Origin: JAMWZF01 sp041628615
Lineage (GTDB): Bacteria; Pseudomonadota; Alphaproteobacteria; Rhodobacterales; Rhodobacteraceae
Direction: 5' to 3'
Length of the DNA: 6,850 nt
NCBI GenBank assembly: GCA_041628615.1
Contig: JBFKOW010000174.1
Location: 1-6,850, forward strand
This document shows positions 1-5,868 of the stretch, in pieces. The position numbers and the translations under genes were made by a program. The number at the start of each line of letters is the position of its first letter. Positions within the stretch are counted from its first letter, which is position 1. The notes under the pieces are model-generated. The model saw nothing but the letters and a program-made list of their open reading frames with translations. It made no database searches and was not told the DNA's origin.

Positions 1-1052
1 GAGCCGAAGAACTTCCATCCGGTGGGCGTCGCGTAGCAGCCGATGCCCAGCGCCTCGGCCACCCGGTCCACCGCCGCCGAGGTCGGCATCGACCGGGCCA
101 CGCCCTTGAGCCCGGCGGCATAGCCGGGCGCGAGATGGGCCTGCGCGGCAAGCAGCGCGAGACTGTCGGACGGGGTGACGTACTGGCCGCGCCCGACGAT
201 CATGTTGCGGTCGCCGTCGCCGTCCGAGGCGGCGCCGAAATCGGGCGCGTCGTCGGCCATCATGGTGTCCATCAGGTCCTTCGCCCAGATCGGGTTCGGG
301 TCCGGGTGGCCGCCGCCGACATCGGGCAGGGGGGTGGCGTTGACCACGCTGCCGGCGGGCGCGCCCAGCCGGTTCTGCAGGATCTCGGTCGCGTAGGGGC
401 CGGTCACCGCGTGCATCGCGTCGAACCGGATCCGGAAGCCGCCGGCGAACAGGCGGCGGATCGCGTCGAAGTCGAACAGCTTCTCCATCAGGGCGGCATA
501 TTCGGCCACCGGGTCGACGATCTCGATGGCGAGCGGGCCGAGGCCGGTCTCGCCGAGGGTCGACAGGTCCACGTCCTGCGACTCGAGGATGCGGTATTCG
601 GCGATGTCTTTGGTGCGTTCGAAGATCCGGTCGGTCACGCTTTCCGGGGCCGGGCCGCCGTTCGGGGTGTTGTATTTCAGGCCGAAATCCTCGTCCGGGC
701 CGCCCGGGTTGTGCGACGCCGACAGGATCAGCCCGCCATCGGTGCCGCGCTGCCGGATCAGGTTCGAGGCGGCGGGGGTGGACAGGATGCCGTTCTGGCC
801 GACGATGCAGCGCGCCGCGCCGTTGGCGGCGGCCATCCGCAGGATCACCTGGATCGCGCGGTCGTTGAAGTAGCGCCCGTCGCCGCCGACGACGAGGGTC
901 TTGCCCTCGATCCCGCCGATCCCGTCGAAGATCGCCTGCACGTAGTTCTCGAGGAAATGCGGCCCCATGAAGACGCGGGTCTTCTTGCGCAGGCCGGACG
1001 TGCCCGGCTTCTGCCCGGCGATCGGTTCGGTCTTGATGGTGAGCATCTGCAT
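1..1052 (-). CDS. pgm: Alpha-D-phosphoglucomutase (PGM1-like), N-terminal part
   Basis: This enzyme interconverts glucose-1-phosphate and glucose-6-phosphate through a phosphoserine, supplying or draining the substrate of GlgC. The gene runs off the left edge: 350 codons are present of the roughly 540 usual for this type. Translation of the minus strand gives an N-terminus of MQMLTIKTEPIAGQKPGTSG. It continues with the active-site loop LSASHNPGGPDEDFG, where the phosphorylated serine is residue 113 (716-714), and the metal loop SDGDGDRNMIVG with Asp277, Asp279 and Asp281. It breaks off in TPTGWKFFG (342-350), just before the sugar-binding GEESFG loop expected beyond the edge. TPTGWKFFG and GQKPGTSGLRKK mark the eukaryote/Agrobacterium PGM1-like branch rather than the shorter phosphomannomutase/phosphoglucomutase type. 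It begins 29 bp after glgX. Two in-frame ATGs, at 1052 and 1046, are possible starts; the first is better spaced from GGAGGAG. Confidence 0.96.
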   Translation of the reverse strand, partial: MQMLTIKTEPIAGQKPGTSGLRKKTRVFMGPHFLENYVQAIFDGIGGIEGKTLVVGGDGRYFNDRAIQVILRMAAANGAARCIVGQNGILSTPAASNLIRQRGTDGGLILSASHNPGGPDEDFGLKYNTPNGGPAPESVTDRIFERTKDIAEYRILESQDVDLSTLGETGLGPLAIEIVDPVAEYAALMEKLFDFDAIRRLFAGGFRIRFDAMHAVTGPYATEILQNRLGAPAGSVVNATPLPDVGGGHPDPNPIWAKDLMDTMMADDAPDFGAASDGDGDRNMIVGRGQYVTPSDSLALLAAQAHLAPGYAAGLKGVARSMPTSAAVDRVAEALGIGCYATPTGWKFFG

Positions 1053-1056
1053 GGGT

Positions 1057-1063
1057 CTCCTCC
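1057..1063 (-). promoter_or_regulatory. Strong ribosome binding site of pgm
   Basis: GGAGGAG, preceded by a run of further G residues, lies in the 29 bp glgX-pgm gap. It is 4 nt before the ATG at 1052 and 10 nt before the ATG at 1046. Measured from the GGAGG core the spacers are 6 and 12 nt, so the first ATG is favoured. It shows that pgm can be translated independently of glgX. Confidence 0.8.
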
Positions 1064-1081
1064 CCCTACTTGTCGTCGCGC

Positions 1082-3166
1082 TCAGCCCGTGTCCGGTTCT
1101 AGCACAAGTGCCATCACGGACGCGGGATGAACCTTCAGCGGCCGGCGCACCGGCAACAGCGGTGCGGCCGGATCGGCGGTGTCGAGATGCCGGACCCAGA
1201 CCTTGCCGGCGGCGGTTCTGGGCAGCCGGAAGGCAAAGCCCGCGCCGCGGTTGAACACCAGCATCAGCGCCGATTCCCGCGGCACGTATTCCGGGGTGCC
1301 GGCGGCGGTCCGCATCTCCACGATCAGCGCGTCGCGGCTCCGGTCGCGCCAGTCGGCCTCGGTCATCTCGGTGCCGTCCGGGTTGCGCCAGAAGATGTCC
1401 GGCACGCCGTCGATCAGCCGCTCGCGGGCATGAAGCCAGCGCTTCTGCCGCAGGATCGGGTGGGCCTTGCGGAAGGCGATGATCTGCCGGGCGAAGTCGT
1501 GGAACGGGTCGTCCACGCCGGACCAGTCGATCCATCCCGTCGGATTGTCCTGGGCATAGGCGTTGTTGTTGCCGTCCTGCGAATTGCCAAGCTCGTCGCC
1601 GCCGAGGATCATCGGCGTGCCCTGGCTGAGCAGCAGTGTCGCCAGCAGGTTTCGCCGGCGCTGCGCCCGGGCGGTGCGGATCGCCGGGTCGTCGGTCGGC
1701 CCCTCGACGCCGAGGTTGCTGCTCGCGTTGTCGGAATGGCCGTCGCGGTTGTCCTCGCCGTTCGCCTCGTTGTGCTTCTCGGCGTAGCTGACCACGTCGG
1801 TCAGGGTGAACCCGTCGTGACAGGTGACGTAGTTCACCGAAGACCAGGCCGGGCGGCCGTCATGGTCGAAGCGCAGGGCCGACCCGGCGACCCGGGCCGA
1901 CAGCTTGCGGACATGATCGACGTCGCCGCGCCAGAACCGCCGGACCTGATCGCGGAACTTGTCGTTGTGCTCGGCCCAGGGCGCCGGAAAGGCGCCGAGC
2001 TGGTAGCCGCCGGGGCCCACGTCCCAAGGCTCGGTATAGAGCTTCGCCCCCTGCAGCACCGGGTCCTGCCGCACCGCCTGGAAGAACGGCGAATTGCGGT
2101 CGAAGCCGTGCGGCAGCCGACCCAGCGACGCGCCGAGATCGAAGCGGAATCCGTCCACCCGGTAGACCTGCCGCCAGTAGCGCAGGCTGTCGAGCACCAG
2201 CCGCAGCACCTCGGGATGGGCGGTGTTGAGCGCGTTGCCGGTGCCGCTGTCGTTGAGGTAGTAGCGCGGGCTCTCCGCCAGCCGGTAATAGCTGCGGTTG
2301 TCGAGGCCGCGGAAACTCAGCGTCGGGCCGAGGTGGTTGCCTTCGGCGGTGTGGTTGTAGACCACGTCGAGAATGACCTCGATCCCGGCGGCGTGGAACC
2401 GCTTCACCGCCCCCTGCACCTCGGCGATCTGCCCGGTCGACAGGTAGCGCGGCTCGGGGGCGAAGAAGCCGATGCTCTGGTAGCCCCAGAAGTTGCGCAG
2501 GCCCCGCTCCACCAGAAACGCGTCGTCGACGAAGGCGTGCACCGGCATCAGCTGGATCGCGGTAATCCCCAACCGCGTCAGGTGGTCGAGCATCTCGTCC
2601 GAGGCCAGCGCCGCGAAGGTGCCGCGGTGGGGCATGTCGCGGCCCATGGTCAGGCCCCGGACATGGGCCTCGTAGACGATCGTGTCTTCGGGCAGCGTGC
2701 CGGGCGGCGTGTCGCCGGACCAGTCGAAGGCCGGATCGGCGACCACCGACCGGGGCATGAAGCGCGCCGAATCCTTGGTGTCGAAGCTGAGGTCGGCGGC
2801 CTTGGAGTCGACGTTGTAGCCGTAGACCGCCTTGTCCCAGGTGATCGCGCCGGCAAGCTGCTTGGCATAGGGGTCGATCAGCAGCTTGTGGGGGTTGAAG
2901 CGGTGCCCCTCGTCGGGCCGGTAGGGGCCGTGGGCGCGGTAGCCGTAGCGCTGGCCGGGGCGCAGGCCGGGGACATAGCCGTGCCAGACGTGGCCCTCGC
3001 GTTCGGGAAGGGCGATCAGCAGGTATTCGCGGTCATCCTCGTCGAACAGGCACAGCAGCATGCGGGTCGCGTGCTGCGAGAAGACGGCGAAATTCACCCC
3101 CTCGCCGTCGAACGTCGCCCCCATGGGATAGGGGCGGCCCGGTCTGACATCGATGTTGCCGCTCAT
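1082..3166 (-). CDS. glgX: Glycogen debranching enzyme GlgX (isoamylase-type, GH13)
   Basis: GlgX hydrolyses alpha-1,6 branches, chiefly the short stubs left by glycogen phosphorylase, and so works on the breakdown side. The protein has 694 residues, slightly longer than E. coli GlgX (657). An N-terminal CBM48-type domain (about 10-110, with GATFDGEGVNFAVFS at 16-30) leads into the GH13 barrel. Visible regions are DVVYNHTAEGN (267-277), GFRFDLGA (339-346) with nucleophile Asp343, LYTEPWD (376-382) with acid/base Glu379, and NYVTCHDGFT (445-454) with Asp451. A beta-rich C-terminal domain follows from about 610. The open frame continues upstream to 3718, but those 184 codons lie inside glgA and resemble no GlgX sequence. 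The ATG at 3166, starting MSGNIDVRPGRPYPMGATF, gives the usual N-terminus and an ATGA overlap with the glgA stop. No good ribosome binding site precedes it; GAGGGG at 3186-3181 is too far away. Confidence 0.97.
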   Translation of the reverse strand: MSGNIDVRPGRPYPMGATFDGEGVNFAVFSQHATRMLLCLFDEDDREYLLIALPEREGHVWHGYVPGLRPGQRYGYRAHGPYRPDEGHRFNPHKLLIDPYAKQLAGAITWDKAVYGYNVDSKAADLSFDTKDSARFMPRSVVADPAFDWSGDTPPGTLPEDTIVYEAHVRGLTMGRDMPHRGTFAALASDEMLDHLTRLGITAIQLMPVHAFVDDAFLVERGLRNFWGYQSIGFFAPEPRYLSTGQIAEVQGAVKRFHAAGIEVILDVVYNHTAEGNHLGPTLSFRGLDNRSYYRLAESPRYYLNDSGTGNALNTAHPEVLRLVLDSLRYWRQVYRVDGFRFDLGASLGRLPHGFDRNSPFFQAVRQDPVLQGAKLYTEPWDVGPGGYQLGAFPAPWAEHNDKFRDQVRRFWRGDVDHVRKLSARVAGSALRFDHDGRPAWSSVNYVTCHDGFTLTDVVSYAEKHNEANGEDNRDGHSDNASSNLGVEGPTDDPAIRTARAQRRRNLLATLLLSQGTPMILGGDELGNSQDGNNNAYAQDNPTGWIDWSGVDDPFHDFARQIIAFRKAHPILRQKRWLHARERLIDGVPDIFWRNPDGTEMTEADWRDRSRDALIVEMRTAAGTPEYVPRESALMLVFNRGAGFAFRLPRTAAGKVWVRHLDTADPAAPLLPVRRPLKVHPASVMALVLEPDTG
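3163..3166 (-). other. ATGA stop/start overlap joining glgA and glgX
   Basis: The TGA of glgA (3165-3163) and the ATG of glgX (3166-3164) share bases in an ATGA tetranucleotide. This arrangement usually means that ribosomes ending glgA restart on glgX. The lack of a well-spaced Shine-Dalgarno sequence before glgX fits such coupling, which is inferred and not shown. Confidence 0.85.
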
Positions 3167-4578
3167 GCCGCGCCGGTGAGCCCCTCGTAGAGCGCGGCAT
3201 AGGCCGCCGCCGAAACGTCCCAGCCCACCGGGTGGGCCATGGCGTTGCGCTGCATCTGGTTCCAGATATCGGGCCGGGCGTAAAGGTCGCACAGCCGGAT
3301 CAGCGCGCGGGACAGCGAATCGGCGGTCACTGGATGGAATTGCAGGCCGGTCGCCGCATTTCGCGCCAGTGCCGCGGGCGAGGCCGGGATCACCGTGTCG
3401 GCTAGCCCCCCGGTCAGCGCCACCAGCGGCAGGGTGCCGTAGCGCAGGCCGTAAAGCTGGGTCAGACCGCAGGGCTCGAACCGGGACGGCACCAGGATCG
3501 CGTCGCCCCCGGCGATCAGGAGGTGGCTCAGCGGTTCGTCGTAGCCGATCCGCACCGCGACGTTGCGGTCCCCGGCCAGCGCGTGGAACCGGTGTTCGAG
3601 CCCGGCCTCGCCGGAGCCGAGCAGCGCCAGCTGGCCGCCGCGCCCGAGCAGCGCCGGCAGCGCCTCGGCCAGCAGGTCGAGCCCCTTCTGCTCGGTCAGC
3701 CGCGAAACCACGACGCAAAGCGGCCCGTCCGCCTCGGGCAGCCCCATCGCCCGGCGCAGCGCCCGCTTCGCGCGGCCCTTGCCCTTCGGCGTGCGGAACT
3801 TCGGCGCGTGCGGGTCGGTCGCCGGGTTCCAGGCGTCGAGGTCGATGCCGTTGAGGATGCCGCTCAGGTCGGCGGCCCGCTGCCGCAGCACCCCGTCCAT
3901 CCCCATCCCGAACTCCGGGCGCATCAGTTCGGCCGCGTAAGTCTCTGAGACCGTGGTGAGTTTCGTCGCCGTCACAAGCCCGGCCTTGAGCGCGGAAACC
4001 TTGCCCCAGAACTCGTAGCCGTCCGGGGTGAAATCCGCCGGGTCGAGACCGAGCGCGCCGATCCGGTCCGCCGGAGCGAGGCCGTGGAAGGCGATGTTGT
4101 GGATCGTCAGCAGGCTGGGTTTCCGGCCCCGCAGCAGGTAGGGGGCAAGGCCGGCCTGCCAGTCATGGCAATGAATGAGGTCCGGTGTCCAACCCTTTGC
4201 CTCGCCGTCGCAAATGGCGACCGCGGCATGGCACAGCGCGGCGTAGCGTTCGGGGTTGTCCGGCCAGTCCCGGCCGTCGGGCCCGAGGTAGATGTTGCCC
4301 TTGCGGTCGAACAGGGCCGGAGCGTCGAGCACCAGCAGGTCGAGACCGACGACCTTCGCCGCGACGATCCGCGCCTTGCCGCCGAACCGCGGGTCGCTGG
4401 CGGTCCAGACCGCCCGCGCCCCCTTCACCTGCGCCATCACCGCCGGATAGCCCGGCAGCAGGGTCCGCATCCGGATGCCCAGCGGCGCCAGCGCGCCCGG
4501 CAGGGCGCCGGCCACGTCGGCGAGCCCGCCCGTCTTGACCAGCGGCGCGCATTCCGACGTGACCGACAGGACCTGCAT
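3163..4578 (-). CDS. glgA: Glycogen synthase GlgA (ADP-glucose dependent, GT5)
   Basis: GlgA transfers glucose from ADP-glucose to the non-reducing end of an alpha-1,4 glucan. The protein has 471 residues (E. coli: 477) with the two Rossmann domains of a GT-B fold. The N-terminal domain starts with MQVLSVTSECAPLVKTGGLA; the KTGGL motif (15-19) carries the ADP-glucose binding Lys15. DLIHCHDWQAG (133-143) and TIHN (158-161) follow. The C-terminal domain has SRLTEQKGLD (292-301) with Arg293 and Lys298, matching R300 and K305 of the E. coli enzyme, and PSRFEPCGLTQLYGLRYG (364-381) with the conserved Glu368 (E377 in E. coli). The start at 4578 puts KTGGL at exactly the family position. Only 9 bp separate it from the glgC stop and its ribosome binding site is poor (GGTAGG, overlapping that stop), so translation is probably coupled to glgC. 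Its own TGA overlaps the glgX start. Confidence 0.98.
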   Translation of the reverse strand: MQVLSVTSECAPLVKTGGLADVAGALPGALAPLGIRMRTLLPGYPAVMAQVKGARAVWTASDPRFGGKARIVAAKVVGLDLLVLDAPALFDRKGNIYLGPDGRDWPDNPERYAALCHAAVAICDGEAKGWTPDLIHCHDWQAGLAPYLLRGRKPSLLTIHNIAFHGLAPADRIGALGLDPADFTPDGYEFWGKVSALKAGLVTATKLTTVSETYAAELMRPEFGMGMDGVLRQRAADLSGILNGIDLDAWNPATDPHAPKFRTPKGKGRAKRALRRAMGLPEADGPLCVVVSRLTEQKGLDLLAEALPALLGRGGQLALLGSGEAGLEHRFHALAGDRNVAVRIGYDEPLSHLLIAGGDAILVPSRFEPCGLTQLYGLRYGTLPLVALTGGLADTVIPASPAALARNAATGLQFHPVTADSLSRALIRLCDLYARPDIWNQMQRNAMAHPVGWDVSAAAYAALYEGLTGAA

Positions 4579-4592
4579 GGCAGCTGCCTACC
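4579..4592 (-). promoter_or_regulatory. glgC-glgA junction with weak ribosome binding site
   Basis: The best candidate ribosome binding site for glgA is GGTAGG (4592-4587), which contains the glgC TAG stop codon and lies 8 nt before the glgA ATG. It matches the consensus only partly. The bases between it and the ATG belong to a perfect 10 bp palindrome, GGCAGCTGCC (4579-4588). Together these suggest that glgA initiation depends on ribosomes arriving from glgC. Confidence 0.45.
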
Positions 4593-5847
4593 GCGCCGCC
4601 AGCCAGGCGTCGATCATCGGCGTGGTGATCAGGGTCGTGCCCTTCTCGCTGACCCGGAAGAACTTGGCATCGTCCTTCGGATCCTCGCCGACCACCAGCC
4701 CCTCGGGGATCACCACGCCGCGGTCGATCACCACCTTGCGCAGCCGGGCGGAGCGGTTGACCACCACGTTGGGCAGCACCACCGCGTGATCCAGCACCGC
4801 GTAGGAATTGGTGTGCACCCCGGTGAACAGCAGCGAGTTGCGCACCTCCGTCCCCGAGATGATGCAGCCGCCCGAAACCATCGACGAGATCGCCACCCCG
4901 CGGCGGTCCTTCTCGTCATGGATGAACTTCGCCGGCGGCACGCCCTCGGCATAGGTCCAGATTGGCCAGTCCCGGTCCCAGAGATCAAGCTCGGGGTTGA
5001 AGTCGGTCAGGTCGATATTGGCCTGCCAGAAGGCATCGACCGTGCCCACGTCCTTCCAGTAGGCCGGCGCGTCCGGGTGGCGGACGCAGCTGTCGTCGAA
5101 GCGATGCGCCATCGCCTTGCCGTTCTTCACGATGTCGGGGATCAGGTCGTTGCCGAAGTCGTGGCTCGAGTTCGGGTCGTCGCGGTCCTTCAGCAGCAGG
5201 TCGCGCAGGAAGGCCCAGTTGAAGACGTAGATGCCCATCGAGGCCAGCGCCACCTCGGGGTCGTCCGGCGTGCCCGGCGGGTCGGCGGGCTTCTCGAGGA
5301 ACTCGGTGATCCGGCCGGTCTTGTCGGTCGCCATCACGCCGAAGGCGGTCGCTTCCATCCGCGGCACGGTGAGGCAGCCGATGGTCACGTCGGCGTTCTG
5401 CTCGACATGCTGCCGCAGCATCACCTCGTAGTCCATCTTGTAGATGTGGTCGCCGGCCAGGATGATGATGTAGTCGATGCCGTAGCTGTCGATGATGTCG
5501 ATGTTCTGGGTCACGGCGTCGGCGGTGCCGCGGTACCAGTCCTCGCCGCCCATCCGCTGCGAGGCGGGCAGGATGTCGAGATACTCGTTGCGCTCGGCGC
5601 GGAAGAAGTTCCAGCCGCGCTGGCAGTGCCGGATCAGGCTGTGGGCCTTGTATTGCGTCGCCAGCGCCATCTTGCGGATGCCCGAGTTCAGCGCGTTCGA
5701 CAGGGCGAAATCGATGATCCGCGACTTGCCGCCGAAATAGACCGCGGGCTTCACCCGCCGGTCGGTCAGTTCCTTGAGTCGCGATCCGCGCCCGCCGGCC
5801 AGCACGAAGGCCATCGAGCGTTGTGTGAGGCGTCTGCTATCGGGCAT
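4588..5847 (-). CDS. glgC: Glucose-1-phosphate adenylyltransferase (ADP-glucose pyrophosphorylase) GlgC
   Basis: This enzyme makes ADP-glucose and pyrophosphate from ATP and glucose-1-phosphate, the committed and regulated step of bacterial glycogen synthesis. The protein has 419 residues, normal for the family. The nucleotidyltransferase domain covers about residues 13-285, with the nucleotide loop LAGGRGSRLKELT (16-28), the catalytic Asp133 in AGDHIYKMDY, the glucose-1-phosphate Lys186 in FLEKP, and YWKDVGT (263-269). The C-terminal third looks like the left-handed beta-helix domain, with short repeats around GGCIISGTEVRNSLLFTGV. The start at 5847 is supported by a strong GGAGGAG ribosome binding site 6 nt upstream. 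It follows glgB by 21 bp and precedes glgA by 9 bp. The region that holds the activator Lys39 in E. coli reads TDRRVKPAVYFGGKSR, with Arg at the matching place. This is like the Agrobacterium enzyme, which responds to fructose-6-phosphate and pyruvate; similar control here is an inference. Confidence 0.98.
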   Translation of the reverse strand: MPDSRRLTQRSMAFVLAGGRGSRLKELTDRRVKPAVYFGGKSRIIDFALSNALNSGIRKMALATQYKAHSLIRHCQRGWNFFRAERNEYLDILPASQRMGGEDWYRGTADAVTQNIDIIDSYGIDYIIILAGDHIYKMDYEVMLRQHVEQNADVTIGCLTVPRMEATAFGVMATDKTGRITEFLEKPADPPGTPDDPEVALASMGIYVFNWAFLRDLLLKDRDDPNSSHDFGNDLIPDIVKNGKAMAHRFDDSCVRHPDAPAYWKDVGTVDAFWQANIDLTDFNPELDLWDRDWPIWTYAEGVPPAKFIHDEKDRRGVAISSMVSGGCIISGTEVRNSLLFTGVHTNSYAVLDHAVVLPNVVVNRSARLRKVVIDRGVVIPEGLVVGEDPKDDAKFFRVSEKGTTLITTPMIDAWLAAR

Positions 5848-5853
5848 TTTTGT

Positions 5854-5860
5854 CTCCTCC
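5854..5860 (-). promoter_or_regulatory. Strong ribosome binding site of glgC
   Basis: GGAGGAG on the minus strand lies 6 nt before the glgC ATG, in the 21 bp glgB-glgC gap. It fits the anti-Shine-Dalgarno end of 16S rRNA well and fixes the glgC start. The spacer, ACAAAA, is A-rich in otherwise GC-rich DNA, which should keep the site unstructured (inference). Confidence 0.85.
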
Positions 5861-5868
5861 GTTGGTCG

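Noticed and set aside
1053..1081. The glgX-pgm gap as a possible terminator or internal promoter.
   Set aside because: The 29 bases contain a Shine-Dalgarno sequence but no inverted repeat followed by a T run, and no convincing -35/-10 pair.
135..1130. A 331-codon open frame on the plus strand, opposite pgm.
   Set aside because: The minus strand here encodes a clear phosphoglucomutase with all expected motifs, and the plus-strand product is low in complexity with no known motif. It is an antisense shadow.
1127..3190. A 687-codon open frame on the plus strand, almost exactly opposite glgX.
   Set aside because: It is antisense to a strongly conserved gene. Its translation is rich in Val, Arg, Ala and Gly without recognisable domains, as expected from the complement of GC-rich codons. 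I saw no reason to treat it as a gene.
3167..3718. A 184-codon N-terminal extension of the glgX frame.
   Set aside because: It lies wholly within glgA in another frame, is an Arg/Ala/Gly-rich sequence unlike any GlgX domain, and the ATG at 3166 gives the expected GlgX N-terminus.
3369..3948. Overlapping plus-strand open frames of 125-161 codons opposite glgA.
   Set aside because: Several competing frames over the same bases, with Arg/Pro/Ala/Ser-rich products, are typical of GC-rich shadows. The glgA frame is intact and conserved throughout.
5460..5515. A repetitive stretch of gtcgatg/atgatg units on the plus strand that looks like a short tandem repeat.
   Set aside because: It is explained by the glgC coding sequence, where the conserved segment NIDIIDSYGIDYIIIL is naturally rich in Asp and Ile codons.
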